Numbered from the stretch's first letter, positions 36,299 through 46,600 are shown. The stretch: DNA of 64,000 nt from Liquorilactobacillus hordei DSM 19519 (GCF_019443985.1 NZ_CP049303.1:1302001-1366000), one strand, 5' to 3'. Translations and numbers: made by a program. The notes: generated from the letters alone by a model not told the origin.

Positions 36299-37168
36299 TT
36301 AATTCACATATTTGTGACTAAGTACTAGCTCAACTAGATTTTGCAAACTGTCCGCAACTTCTGGATATGAAAGAGTTCTAAAAATAGCAATATTTTTGTC
36401 AATTTCTTGCAGATAGGTATTATCTGTAGCATCTAATGTTAAATTTGACAAATTTGCAAGTACATTAGCTATTAGCAGATAATATATTTTATTATTGTCA
36501 TGCGCCATTTTCTGAGCATTTTTAGCGTATGTTAATGCGAGTAGATATTCACCCTTTCTTAGTGCCAATTCAGCTAAATTATTGAAGAAGAGAATCACTT
36601 TATCGATGTAATTCTTAAAATTTAATTTCTTTGATTTTTTCTCAAATTGTTTTGCAAGTACTTTTGCAACTTCAAAATTTGCTAGAAAAATTGAGTTAGC
36701 AAGCGTTCGGATTTCAAATTCATGCCAATTTTTACAAGACAATAAATAGTTGAAGATAGGTTGGTAATTCTCAACAGTTATTTGGTTATTTCGAGTCAAT
36801 TCAACTAACCCTAACATGTTTAGACGTTTAATTTGCAGCCGGATACTTTTCTGTGCTACCTCAGAAGTAAATATTTTTTTAAGATAATCTGCTAATTCAT
36901 CAATTTTTTGTTCTGTAGATAACTTGTTAGTTGTTTCTATATAGGTTCTATCTTTGAGGGAGTAATTATTACCAAGTTCTGTTTGAAATTCCATCAGTGA
37001 AATATCAAGATTTTGCAATAACCCCAACATTTTTTCATATGAGGGGAAGTATTTACCATTCTCTAATTCAGAAAGGTGGGAACGAGACATTATACCTGCG
37101 GACACATTTTTTTGAGTCAAATTCTTGTCAGTTCTGATTTTTTTAATAAGTGGACCAATATTGTTCAT
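36299..37168 (-). CDS. Rgg/GadR/MutR-type transcriptional regulator
   Basis: 289 aa. An N-terminal XRE helix-turn-helix (about 5-60, LTQKNVSAGIMSRSHLSELE) is followed by the alpha-helical Rgg repeat domain. Rgg proteins usually sense a short exported peptide and activate a neighbouring target. No typical hydrophobic SHP gene stands next to it; a 17-codon ORF overlaps its stop codon (see findings). It is divergent from galE across a 109-bp gap. Confidence 0.86.
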   Translation of the reverse strand: MNNIGPLIKKIRTDKNLTQKNVSAGIMSRSHLSELENGKYFPSYEKMLGLLQNLDISLMEFQTELGNNYSLKDRTYIETTNKLSTEQKIDELADYLKKIFTSEVAQKSIRLQIKRLNMLGLVELTRNNQITVENYQPIFNYLLSCKNWHEFEIRTLANSIFLANFEVAKVLAKQFEKKSKKLNFKNYIDKVILFFNNLAELALRKGEYLLALTYAKNAQKMAHDNNKIYYLLIANVLANLSNLTLDATDNTYLQEIDKNIAIFRTLSYPEVADSLQNLVELVLSHKYVN

Positions 37169-37277
37169 AGTTAATGCACCTCACTTGTCGGGATAAGTAA
37201 CAGAAAGCTTCTGTTTGTTTCATTGTATATTAAACTTTAGTGGAAATAAAATTTAATAATAATGAGGAGTGACTCCA

Positions 37278-38267
37278 ATGAGTTTATTAGTTTTAGGTGG
37301 AGCAGGATATATTGGTTCGCATATGGTTAAGCGGTTGTTGGAAGAAAAAGAAGATGTAATTGTTATCGATGATTTATCTAAAGGTCATGAAAAAGCAGTT
37401 GATAAAGGAGCTGTATTTATTAAAGGAGACATTCGTGATAAGAATTTATTGCGCAGTGTTTTTGAAAAATATAAAATTGAAGCTGTCTTTCATTTTTGTG
37501 CGTACATGCAGATACCAGAATCATTGGTAAAGCCAAATGATTATTTTGATAATAATATTTATGGCTTAATTGCATTGATTGACGTAATGAAAGATTTCAA
37601 GATAAACAAATTAATTTTTTCTTCTTCGGCAGCTGTTTATGGGATTCCTGAAAGTAGTCCAATTAATGAGGAAACAAGTAAAAGTCCAATTAATCCATAT
37701 GGTCTAACCAAGTTAGTAATGGAACAAATGATGAAGTGGAATGGAAGTGCTTATGGAATCAATTGGTTAGCATTTCGTTATTTTAATGTTGCTGGGGCAC
37801 AAATGGATTGCAGTATTGGGGAAGACCATCACCCAGAATCACATCTGATTCCAATTGTGCTTGAAGCGGCTGCAGGTAAACGGGAATATGTTGCAATGTG
37901 TGGTAATGATTATGCAACGAGAGATGGATATAATATTCGTGATTATGTTCATGTTATTGATTTAGTAGATGCACATTATTTGGGACTAACATATTTACGT
38001 AAGGGTGGTAAAAGTGACGTTTTCAATATAGGATCAAAACATGGATACTCTGTTAAGGAGGTTGTTGATGCCGTGAGCGAGCAAACAGGAATTAATTTTA
38101 AAGTTATTAACGCACCAAGAAGAGGTGGGGATCCTGATGAACTTGTGGCTGATAGTGAAAAAATTAGGCACGTTTTGGGATGGAATCCACGCTATAGCGA
38201 CATCAATACGATGATTCAATCTGCATGGAATTGGACCAAAATGCATCCTAATGGATTTAAACAATAA
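37278..38267 (+). CDS. galE: UDP-glucose 4-epimerase
   Basis: 329 aa from ATG 37278 with TGAGGAGTG upstream. SDR fold: VLGGAGYIGSHMVKRL binds NAD, SSSAAVYG has the catalytic Ser and YGLTKLVME the Tyr-x3-Lys pair. It interconverts UDP-glucose and UDP-galactose for the Leloir pathway or wall sugars. It stands apart from galK/galT here. Confidence 0.94.
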   Translation: MSLLVLGGAGYIGSHMVKRLLEEKEDVIVIDDLSKGHEKAVDKGAVFIKGDIRDKNLLRSVFEKYKIEAVFHFCAYMQIPESLVKPNDYFDNNIYGLIALIDVMKDFKINKLIFSSSAAVYGIPESSPINEETSKSPINPYGLTKLVMEQMMKWNGSAYGINWLAFRYFNVAGAQMDCSIGEDHHPESHLIPIVLEAAAGKREYVAMCGNDYATRDGYNIRDYVHVIDLVDAHYLGLTYLRKGGKSDVFNIGSKHGYSVKEVVDAVSEQTGINFKVINAPRRGGDPDELVADSEKIRHVLGWNPRYSDINTMIQSAWNWTKMHPNGFKQ

Positions 38268-38308
38268 AATATGTGAATATATTTAGTATGTAATTTTACA
38301 ATAAGGGG

Positions 38309-39061
38309 ATGGTTATTATATTTGAAGTTTGTTGTGGCAGCTACCAAGATGCTTTAAATGCTGCAGCTGGTGGTGCTAGCCGAATTGAGTTAAACAGTGC
38401 ATTATACTTAGGAGGATTGACACCGAGTACCGCAAGTTTAAAACTAATAAAGTCAAAAACAAAGTTAAAAGTGATTTGTATGGTAAGACCAAGACCAGCA
38501 GGCTTTTGTTATAATAATTATGAATTTGAGCAAATGCTATTTGAAACAGAAAACTTGCTTGAAAATGGTGCAGATGGGATTGCTTTTGGATGCTTGAATA
38601 GTGACTATACTATTAATACAAATCAAGTTGAGAGAATGAGTGATTTGATTAATAAATACAAAGCAGAAAGCGTCTTTCATCGTGCATTTGACTGCGTTGG
38701 CGAACCATTAAAGGCAGTCGAGATATTGGTGAATTTCAAAATAAAGCGTCTTTTAACGAGTGGTCAAAAAGCAACTGCTCTTGAGGGAATAGAGTTAATT
38801 AAGCAACTGCAAAAAAAATACGGTCAACAAATTGAAATTTTAGCTGGTAGTGGTATTAATAGTGCAAATGCAGCAGAAATATTGCAATATACAGGAATAA
38901 GTCAATTACATGCAACTTGCAAAAGTTATAAAGAAGATAATACAACAACTGCAATCGGTGTTTCTTATGGATATTTAAAGGGCCAATTGCTTAATTCATA
39001 TGAAGAGGTTGATCCTTCAATAGTAAAAAAAATAGTTACGGTTATCGATAAAAAAGTATAG
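38309..39061 (+). CDS. cutC: CutC family protein
   Basis: 250 aa TIM-barrel protein named for copper homeostasis, though its real activity is unsettled. GGASRIELNSALYLGGLTPS and MVRPRPAGFCY are family signatures, as is VFHRAFD. ATG 38309 directly abuts AAGGGG, which is too close. Homologues start about two to three residues later, where ATT 38315 and ATA 38318 stand. The start is therefore uncertain. Confidence 0.88.
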   Translation: MVIIFEVCCGSYQDALNAAAGGASRIELNSALYLGGLTPSTASLKLIKSKTKLKVICMVRPRPAGFCYNNYEFEQMLFETENLLENGADGIAFGCLNSDYTINTNQVERMSDLINKYKAESVFHRAFDCVGEPLKAVEILVNFKIKRLLTSGQKATALEGIELIKQLQKKYGQQIEILAGSGINSANAAEILQYTGISQLHATCKSYKEDNTTTAIGVSYGYLKGQLLNSYEEVDPSIVKKIVTVIDKKV

Positions 39062-39160
39062 TACGCCATTTGATTTTTACTATAAAACCTTGCTTTTTCT
39101 ATTTCATAGCGTGAGAATTATATTGTGTTGTTAATCACGATATTGTTTGGAGGAATGAAA

Positions 39161-39583
39161 ATGGCAGTTGAGAGAACATTGATTCTTGTAAAGCCTGATG
39201 GAGTTTCTGCAGGTCACGTAGGTGAGATTATCACGAGAATTGAACGGAAGGGTTATAAAATTGAGTCATTGAAGGTTACGATGGCGACTGATGAAAAATT
39301 AAGAGCGCATTATTCAGACAAAGTCGATAAACCTTATTTTGGAGAAATCGAGTCTTACATGAAGGAAGGACCGATTGTTGCAATTGTTGCCAGTGGAATC
39401 AATATCATTGATGCATTCCATAACATGGCAGGGAAAACCAATCCAACATTAGCAGCACCAGGAACTATTCGCGGTGACTTTGGTTGTGAGTGGGAAGATG
39501 GTAATTTGAGAAATGTAGTGCATAGCTCTGATGGCGTTGAAACTGCAGAAGATGAAATTAAGATTTGGTTTCCAGAGAAATAA
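39161..39583 (+). CDS. ndk: Nucleoside-diphosphate kinase
   Basis: 140 aa from ATG 39161, 6 bases after GGAGGA; ATG 39155 abuts that site. ERTLILVKPDGVSAGHVG is the N-terminal core and NVVHSSDGVETAEDEI holds the phosphorylated His (normally in the NxxHxSD motif). It balances NTP and dNTP pools. Many lactobacilli lack Ndk, so its presence is of some interest. Confidence 0.93.
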   Translation: MAVERTLILVKPDGVSAGHVGEIITRIERKGYKIESLKVTMATDEKLRAHYSDKVDKPYFGEIESYMKEGPIVAIVASGINIIDAFHNMAGKTNPTLAAPGTIRGDFGCEWEDGNLRNVVHSSDGVETAEDEIKIWFPEK

Positions 39584-39621
39584 CATTGTTGAAAATTGAA
39601 CAATAAAAAGTAACTGAACGC

Positions 39622-39676
39622 AAAAAGCGATTTTGAGAAATTAGACAAAAGGCTAATTTTAATGAATCGCTTTTTT
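39622..39676 (+). terminator. Terminator after ndk
   Basis: AAAAAGCGATT and AATCGCTTTTTT form the outer stem around an A/T-rich loop with a second small stem (AAATTAGAC/GGCTAATTTT). Confidence 0.8.
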
Positions 39677-39861
39677 GATATTTCATATGGAAAATATTTT
39701 CAAATTAAAAAATATAAATTAGTTTAAAATAGTTTAATTTGTTTTGAAAAGAAAGCCTGCAAGGAGGATAATTCAACACGTTAATACTATGAAAGATGTT
39801 TTAACCTATTTTAACTTTCAATATGATTAATGAGATTGGGGCAAAAAAGGGGTAGGGTTGA

Positions 39862-40953
39862 ATGAAAAAAATAAGTATTGTTTTGTTAGCAACAGCTTTA
39901 ATAATTGGAGGTGTATTAAGCTGTTTTGGAGGAAAAACAACTAAGCAGACAAGAAAGCATCAAAGTGCTAATGTCAGTGTATTAAAAAAAAGAGATAAGA
40001 AGCAACTGAGGAATAAGAAAGAACAATTACAAGCTGTCTTTGAAAAAGAGAAGGTTTGGGGAACATTAGTTTATCAAAATAATGAGTCTTCAAAAATTAA
40101 GGATGTATCTGTTGGGTATGCAAATTATGAAAAAAAAATAAAGAATACGGGTATAACAAAATACATGTTGGCTTCATTGCAAAAAAGTTATACTGCAACG
40201 CTAATTCAAATATTGATTGATAAGAAAAAATTGTCAATGAGTACCAAACTTAATCAATTTTACCCAACTATCAGGTATTCAGACAAGATAACAATACGCA
40301 ATTTATTGGATCATACTTCAGGCATTCAGATGGGAGAACCAGTACCTAAAGTCATGTTAGTAAATGATAATAGTGCTGTTGAATGGGCAATCAATCATTT
40401 AAAATCGACCGGTAAAATGTATTGGAATTATACAAATGCAAATTATATTTTATTAGCAGGGATAATAACCAAAATTACTAATAAACCGTATGCAAGTGTA
40501 TTAAATCAATATATTGTAAAACCATTAAAATTAAAAAACACCACTGAACTAGATGCTAAGGTGATTAATACAGCTGCAAAGACTTATAATTTTGGAGATA
40601 ATGTAACACTGCATCCAATATCTTATCGGCTAATTTCCAGTGAGTTGGGTTGTGGCAATTTGTATACAACACCGATTGATTACTTTAAATTTGTTTCCGC
40701 TCTTGAGAATAATAAATTAATTCCTAATGGCGCACTAGATGAACTTTCACGGAATCATGAAACAGCTTATTCAGCAGGATTTTACTACTTTGATAATGGT
40801 CAACGCGCTGATGGCATAGACAATGGTTACTATAATTTTTATTATGATGACAAAAGTAAACATGCTAATATGATTTTAATGCTAAATAAAGGTGTATCAG
40901 ATGCACAAGGAAGGGCAATGATTCAACAATTAGGAAATATTGTGGCATCATAG
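39862..40953 (+). CDS. Beta-lactamase/PBP4*-like serine hydrolase, exported
   Basis: 363 aa. A basic MKK start and hydrophobic core end in VLSCFGG, a possible lipobox. The beta-lactamase class C fold follows: SLQKSYTA (S-x-x-K), YTNANYILLAGI (Y-x-N) and a late HxG-like region not clearly seen. Probably a wall-facing D,D-peptidase or esterase. AGGGGTAGGG lies before ATG 39862. Confidence 0.82.
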   Translation: MKKISIVLLATALIIGGVLSCFGGKTTKQTRKHQSANVSVLKKRDKKQLRNKKEQLQAVFEKEKVWGTLVYQNNESSKIKDVSVGYANYEKKIKNTGITKYMLASLQKSYTATLIQILIDKKKLSMSTKLNQFYPTIRYSDKITIRNLLDHTSGIQMGEPVPKVMLVNDNSAVEWAINHLKSTGKMYWNYTNANYILLAGIITKITNKPYASVLNQYIVKPLKLKNTTELDAKVINTAAKTYNFGDNVTLHPISYRLISSELGCGNLYTTPIDYFKFVSALENNKLIPNGALDELSRNHETAYSAGFYYFDNGQRADGIDNGYYNFYYDDKSKHANMILMLNKGVSDAQGRAMIQQLGNIVAS

Positions 40954-41013
40954 GTAAGACAAATAATTTGAACGAAGACTGTGTATTACACGCAGAGTCA
41001 AGAAAAATAATAA

Positions 41014-42279
41014 TTATAATTTGGTCATTCTCCAGAGACTATAAATGAGCATGATAATCCCATTTGAAATTAAAATCCAGGCCCCTTGATGAATATGAGC
41101 AAACAATAATGTAAATATTAATGTTCCTATTGGCATAACGGAAGTATTTATTGTCATAATTGAAGACATAACTCTTCCTAACAAGTCATTTGGAACTTTT
41201 TTTTGCAAAAAAACCTGAGTGGTCACATTCAGTATAATAAGTGAAAAACCAAGAACAGTCATTAATAAAGTTCCTAATATTGTTATGCTTAGATAATCCT
41301 TTAAGCATGTAAAGATGATTCCTAAAAAAGTAAACGATAAGATAGTTGGTATTAAAGACCAGAAGATTTTTGTTTTTATCGCTAGTTTATCTGGAATTAT
41401 GCCAACTAATAAACTGCCTAAAAGCATCCCTAGTGAGTTTCCACTTTCCAGAAAGCTAATTGGACTATTACCAAGATTAAGATTGTTTGTTATTATATAG
41501 GGCATTCCAATTGTTAATGAAGTGAAAAAGAAGTTTACAAATGTCCCAATTGTGATCATTTCCATAATAAGACTTTGTTGACGGATATATGTGAGACCAC
41601 TTGCGAATTTCTTGATTTGAGAAGTTACCTTTGAATTTTCTTCTTGCAAGATCTGCTTTTCTAATTTTTTTGAAGAATAATGAAAATGCATGCTTAGTAC
41701 AATCAAAAAAGAAAGTAGTGAAGCAAAAATTTCGAGCAGAATCATCCATTTAAATCCAAGAAGAGTGTATATTGTCATTCCGAGTGGAGGGGCAATAATT
41801 GCAGACAAAGAACTTGCTGCCTGAGTAAACGAACTGAGTTTTTGAATATGATTTTGATTTACAACTTCATGAATTGCTGCAGAATAAGCAGTTGAGTTAA
41901 AACTGCTGCAAATAGTGTTGATTATTACAAAGATGGTAATTGGGATAAACAGATAATCATTTTTGAATAAACCAATTGTTGCCGATAGTGCTAGTAATGC
42001 AAAAAAACGTGTTATTAGTGAGAGAATTATTATTTTCTTATGTGTTATTGTATCTACGATATTCCCAATAGGTACAACAAACACCAGATTAACTATAGGC
42101 ATAATAATCATCTCTAACCCAAAACTAAGTGGGGAATGTGTGGTGTTTAACAGCATCAGTCCAAGGGAAAAAGAAAACATATTTCCGGTTAAAGAACTAA
42201 TCATATTGCTAGTAATATCTTTGATAATTTGAATGTTTGATTCTTTATCGGTAACAAAAATATTAGAACTATTTTCCAT
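41014..42279 (-). CDS. Major facilitator superfamily efflux transporter
   Basis: 421 aa from ATG 42279; the frame is open further upstream but runs through the divergent promoter region. Twelve helices, with GNIVDTITHKKIIIL as the motif A loop, and a first-half/second-half organisation like macrolide (Mef-type) or peptide exporters. The helix-turn-helix gene starts 118 bp away on the other strand and probably controls it. Confidence 0.83.
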   Translation of the reverse strand: MENSSNIFVTDKESNIQIIKDITSNMISSLTGNMFSFSLGLMLLNTTHSPLSFGLEMIIMPIVNLVFVVPIGNIVDTITHKKIIILSLITRFFALLALSATIGLFKNDYLFIPITIFVIINTICSSFNSTAYSAAIHEVVNQNHIQKLSSFTQAASSLSAIIAPPLGMTIYTLLGFKWMILLEIFASLLSFLIVLSMHFHYSSKKLEKQILQEENSKVTSQIKKFASGLTYIRQQSLIMEMITIGTFVNFFFTSLTIGMPYIITNNLNLGNSPISFLESGNSLGMLLGSLLVGIIPDKLAIKTKIFWSLIPTILSFTFLGIIFTCLKDYLSITILGTLLMTVLGFSLIILNVTTQVFLQKKVPNDLLGRVMSSIMTINTSVMPIGTLIFTLLFAHIHQGAWILISNGIIMLIYSLWRMTKL

Positions 42280-42397
42280 TATAATAGGCCTCACAATTAA
42301 ATTTTTATTTTCGTTAAAATATATTTTAATGATAAACAAAAACATAACTGTTTGATTTAATTTTGTCAATACATTATTATTAATTTGAGGTGATTTA

Positions 42398-42982
42398 ATG
42401 GGTGCAACTATCGTATCACAACTTGGAAAAGTATTAGCTGATGAAAAAAACATAAAAATTATAAAAGCTACGAATGTAAAAGATGGGATAAATGTCAAGG
42501 AAATTTCAAAGAAAATTGGAATTCCGGCAAGTCAGTTATATTATCCAGTAAAAAAATTACTTGAACTTGATTTAATTGAGGTTGTCAAGAGTGAACAAAT
42601 TAAAAATTTGCAGGAATATTACTATTCAAGTTACAATTTGAATGAGCACGGGAGTACTTTACTAAATTCTGATGAAAATGAATTTGATGGTATCAGTATG
42701 TCAGCTGATTGGACAGTGAATCATAAAGATGAATTTGTAAAATTGTTTTTATATAGAATGCAGATGTTTTTGGATTCCGCACTTACTGAAATGGATAAGT
42801 ATCAAGATGATCCAACTTATTTTGAAAAAATTAAGGCAGGTGGAATTTTTAGTACAATGAAGTTGTCACAGGAGGCACAAAAAAAATTATTTAAGAATAT
42901 CTACAAATTGATGGATAAGGCGGAAGCAGAGGATCAGGGAACAAATAAAGAGACATTTAATTTTATGGTACAAAAATGGTAA
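42398..42982 (+). CDS. Winged-helix transcriptional regulator (ArsR-like N-terminus)
   Basis: 194 aa. Residues 1-75 form a winged helix (NVKEISKKIGIPASQLYYPV is the recognition part, with a wing ending VVKSEQIKNLQEYYYSSY). The C-terminal helical part (100-194) probably binds a ligand or dimerises. TGAGGTG lies before ATG 42398. It is divergent from the MFS exporter, a common arrangement for a repressor and its target. Confidence 0.82.
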   Translation: MGATIVSQLGKVLADEKNIKIIKATNVKDGINVKEISKKIGIPASQLYYPVKKLLELDLIEVVKSEQIKNLQEYYYSSYNLNEHGSTLLNSDENEFDGISMSADWTVNHKDEFVKLFLYRMQMFLDSALTEMDKYQDDPTYFEKIKAGGIFSTMKLSQEAQKKLFKNIYKLMDKAEAEDQGTNKETFNFMVQKW

Positions 42983-43002
42983 TGAAATTATTATTCATAT
43001 AA

Positions 43003-43050
43003 AAAGGGGGCCTAGTTCAAAAGTTAAATTTTGAACCAAGTCCTCTTTTA
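43003..43050 (+). terminator. Bidirectional terminator
   Basis: AGGGGGCCTAGTTCAAAA and TTTTGAACCAAGTCCTCTTTT pair around GTTAAA. It serves the regulator gene on one strand and the truncated aminotransferase gene on the other. Confidence 0.85.
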
Positions 43051-43098
43051 AAAACACAAAAATATTTATTTTTTATGATAAGTTTAGTAATTATAAAC

Positions 43099-43352
43099 TT
43101 ATAGTGTTGCTTCAATATATTTATCTTGAAGAAGTTTTGTTATTGGTCCACGCTTACCATTTTGGACAGGTTTCCCATCAATTTCAACAATGGGCATTAC
43201 TTCATGCACAGAATTAGATGCAAAACATTCTTCGACTTGGCTAAGCATTGTTACTGGGACAGCTTTTTCAATAACTTCTAATCCAAGAGATTTGGCAATT
43301 TCTAATAGTTTAATTTTTGTGATACCAGGTAATACTAAATTACCGTCTTCAT
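43099..43352 (-). pseudogene. Class IV aminotransferase, C-terminal stub cut by IS1380
   Basis: About 84 residues of a D-amino-acid or branched-chain aminotransferase remain, including GNLVLPGITKIKLLEIAKSL, ECFASNSVHEVMPI and the ending KYIEATL. The N-terminal two thirds, with the PLP lysine, are missing: the frame stops at the IS1380 end at 43353. The sequence type is closest to D-alanine aminotransferase (Dat), by memory of the family. Confidence 0.85.
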
Positions 43353-45013
43353 CCTGAATTATTCATAGTTCATTAAAAGCCCGTCAGTTTTCGTATTTTT
43401 TCGAAAACTGACGGGTATGTCTTTATCTTTTGCTGAAATACTATGTTTATAAGTTCTAGCTAGTGAGATTTTTCAACTAACTCAGAATTGCTTTGAATTT
43501 TTGGATACACTTGTCCCTTGGTTGTACAGATTTTTTTAATTTTGCCGGTTATTCAATAGCCTGGATACGCTGTAGAACCTGGTAGAACAGTCGATGGTAA
43601 ACATGATACGAGCTCAGTCGCAACTGAATGCGTCGGCCAGTATGCACGACACGTGCCGCAAATTTGAATAAACGGATCCGCAATGTGCTAACGCACAAAC
43701 CTGAATCATGTTTTGTCAGTGCTAGCTGCTTTAAAAAGTTGACAATATTGTAAGCCAGTACACTAACCATCATCCGGGCAGCGTTGGCATTAAACGTTGA
43801 ACTATCAGTCTTATCGAAAAAGAAACCTGCTTTAGCTTCTTTGATGTAATTTTCCATTTGGCCGCGTTTGTGATACAGTTCAAAGGCTGTTTCAGCCGTT
43901 AAATTAGTCAGATTAGTAACGATAAATTCATGTGAAAAGATCAGTTCACCGGCTGCTCGAGTTGATTTAACATAGATCTGCCGCGGCTTAGGCCACGATG
44001 CTGATTGATAGATTTCAGAGTAGTAGTGAGTCTCTTTCTCTTGCCACTGGGTTTGATCACTGATCTTGACGAACTTTTCAGCTAGATTCTGCAGTTTCCG
44101 ATTGCGTTTGAGTCGAATAATGTAAAACACATCGTCGGCTTCACAGACATCGTAAACTTCTGGCGTGGCGAAGCCACTATCACCACGAACCAGAATGTCA
44201 GTCGTGGGCAGCTGAGTTTGATAATGCTTTAATAGTGGTGTTAAAAAAGCTTTTACATCTTTGCTGGTGTAGGCATTTCCAGGACGCAAGACAGCTTTCA
44301 ATAAGTTACCATCTTGATCAGTTGCCAGTAATGGATGATATCCTTCAGTACCATAATGTGCGTTGTAGTTAGTGGCTTCCTGTTTGCCATAAGTGTCTGA
44401 GTGAGTCGAATCGATATCAATAATCGTGGCTGTCTGGTTGGTTAATAGTCGAACACGGTCGATCAAAGCCTCATTTAAAGTCTGTAATGTGCTAACACTA
44501 TCTTTATCAAAGCGTTGCCAAAAACGTGATATTGTTGCTTGTGAAGCCAAAGACGGTTTATCCAATAATAATTTAAAAAGCGGTTCTTTTTCTAAAAAAG
44601 TTGCCGCAGAATCTGTGCTATAACCGGCAATAATCTGAAGAGTTAACTGTCTTAAGATACTAGAATTACTGTGTTGACAATATCGTCGCTGGTCATTGAA
44701 CCTCAATAGTTTATCGGCCAAGTTGGTGAACTGAAACTTTGCCATCAGTTCTACACACAATGTTAGCCCGCCATCGGAAGATAATTGACCACCCGTATGC
44801 GATACTAAAATATTCTTGTTGAAATTGAATGCCATTTCCTGTAAAGTTTTCAATGTAGAGTCCTCTTCTCTCATGTGGTTTTGTTTAGCAATTTAACTAT
44901 ACCAGAGCTGAGGCTCTTTTTGTGCACTTAAAAGGTGAAAATGCAAAATGCCCATCAAACGCGTGAAGCATGTGTTTGATGGGTATCTTGTGTATTTTTG
45001 TGAATAAATCAGG
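43353..45013 (-). mobile_element. IS1380-family insertion sequence, copy 3 (no target duplication)
   Basis: 1661 bp, same ends as copies 1 and 2. The flanking five bases differ (TTCAT on the left, TTTTC on the right), so there is no target duplication. The left flank is a truncated aminotransferase gene and the right a truncated oppA, which points to a deletion or recombination at this IS after insertion. Confidence 0.95.
43549..44874 (-). CDS. IS1380-family transposase
   Basis: 441 aa, identical to the other two copies, complete and apparently functional (DIDSTHSD, RGDSGFA and GQMENYIKEAK present). Same orientation as copy 1. Confidence 0.95.
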   Translation of the reverse strand: MREEDSTLKTLQEMAFNFNKNILVSHTGGQLSSDGGLTLCVELMAKFQFTNLADKLLRFNDQRRYCQHSNSSILRQLTLQIIAGYSTDSAATFLEKEPLFKLLLDKPSLASQATISRFWQRFDKDSVSTLQTLNEALIDRVRLLTNQTATIIDIDSTHSDTYGKQEATNYNAHYGTEGYHPLLATDQDGNLLKAVLRPGNAYTSKDVKAFLTPLLKHYQTQLPTTDILVRGDSGFATPEVYDVCEADDVFYIIRLKRNRKLQNLAEKFVKISDQTQWQEKETHYYSEIYQSASWPKPRQIYVKSTRAAGELIFSHEFIVTNLTNLTAETAFELYHKRGQMENYIKEAKAGFFFDKTDSSTFNANAARMMVSVLAYNIVNFLKQLALTKHDSGLCVSTLRIRLFKFAARVVHTGRRIQLRLSSYHVYHRLFYQVLQRIQAIE

Positions 45014-46504
45014 TTTTCAAAAGTTGGTGTCAAAGCAATTGGTAAGTATAAGCTTCAATACAATTTGACACAGGCTGAATCTTATTGGAATTCAAAATTA
45101 ACTTATGGGGTTATGTTCCCAGTTAATGCTAAGTTTTTAAAGGAATCAGGCAAGAACTTTGGTAAGATGAAGGCTGATAGTATTTTGTATAATGGTGGCT
45201 ATATCTTGAAGAACTTTACTTCAAAATCAGTTATTCAGATGACGGCCAACAGTTCTTATTGGGATAAAAAGGATATTCATATTAAGAATGTTAAGTTGAC
45301 TTATAATGATTTATCAAATCCTGATAGTTTATACAAAGCATTTAAGAGCGGGACAAATAGTGCAGCACGAGTATATCCTAACTCTGCTGGCTACAAAGAA
45401 GTTGAGAAAAATAACAAAAATAATATTGTTTGGTCATTACCAGGCTCAGCAACATATAATTTTACATTTAACTTGAATCGTAAGAATTATGATGCAACGT
45501 CAAAGACAACTTCAAAAGAAAAGTCTGATACTAAGAAGGCAATTCTTAACAAGAACTTCAGATTGGCTGTTCAGTTTGCTTTCAATAAAGCCGATTATAA
45601 TGCGCAAAATGTTGGGAAGGCTGGGGCTAAAAAGTCTTTACGTAACCAATTAATTCCACCAACCTTTGTTTCGGTAGATGGAAAAAATTATAATGTTGCA
45701 GTAGAAAAAGAATTGACAGCTGTTTCAAGTCCGTTATCAAAAATCAGTTTAGCTGATGGACAAGATAGCACATACAGTCCAACAAAGGCTAAAGCTTTAA
45801 TAGCTACAGCTAAAGAAGAACTTGAAGCTGAAGGTGTCTCTCTTCCAATTAAACTTGATATTCCTGAAATTGAAAAGGATCAGACAGGGATTAACCAAGC
45901 TAAATCATTTAAGAAGTCAATTGAAAGTGTACTTGGTAAAGACAATGTTCAAGTTGATATCCAATTACTTTCACAAGATAAGTACTTGGCGGGAACATAT
46001 GAAGCTACAACTGGGGCACAAGCTGATTATGATATTAGTAATGCTTCAGGTTGGAGCCCAGACTATGAAGATCCTTCATCTTATTTAGATATTTATAATC
46101 CAGAATCTGGATCAATGTTATCGACGATTGGTTTGACAATTGGTGATGCAGAATCTGCGGCTGTTGCTAAGACTGTTGGCCTTGATAAATATGCCACATT
46201 AGTTGATACAGCTGAAGCAGAAACTAGTGATGTTAACAAGCGTAATGCATTATTTGCAAAAGCTGAGGCAGCATTACTTGATAGTGGAATCCAAATACCT
46301 GTGTATTCCGATGGTGGTACTCCGTCTGTAACTAAAATTGTTCCATTTACAGGAAGTTATGCTCCTTCTGGATTAGGTGGCGCAAGTTCATATAAGTATA
46401 TGAAACTTCAATCAAAACCAGTTACAACTGCTCAATACAACAAGGCTAAAGCAGCTTGGAACAAGGAAAGAGCTAAGATTGCAAAAGCAAATGCTGATGA
46501 CTAA
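45014..46504 (+). pseudogene. oppA: Oligopeptide-binding protein OppA, 5'-truncated by IS1380
   Basis: 496 codons are open from the IS end, beginning FSKVGVKAIGKYKLQYNLTQ. The solute-binding SBP_5 domain continues to the lysine-rich C-terminus. The start codon, lipoprotein signal and perhaps the first 150-180 residues are gone, so the protein cannot be exported or anchored. An internal TTG at 45065 has no ribosome site. OppA is the substrate receptor of the downstream OppBCDF importer. Confidence 0.9.
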
Positions 46505-46561
46505 GAGAATATTCAAAAGGTGATTGTATGATTGCTGCTTTTATTTCAATTTAATAATGAT

Positions 46562-46600
46562 AGAAGTGGAGCGATAATATATTGCGCCACTTCTATTATT
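46562..46600 (+). terminator. Hairpin between oppA and oppB
   Basis: AGAAGTGGAGCG and GCGCCACTTCT form a strong stem, followed by ATTATTTAT rather than a pure T tract. In Opp operons such a hairpin lowers transcription of the permease genes relative to the binding protein. Confidence 0.7.

Noticed and set aside
39680-39861. Short leader gene behind AAGGAGG before the serine hydrolase gene (about 39760).
   Set aside because: No start codon or open frame of useful length follows the site within the spacer.
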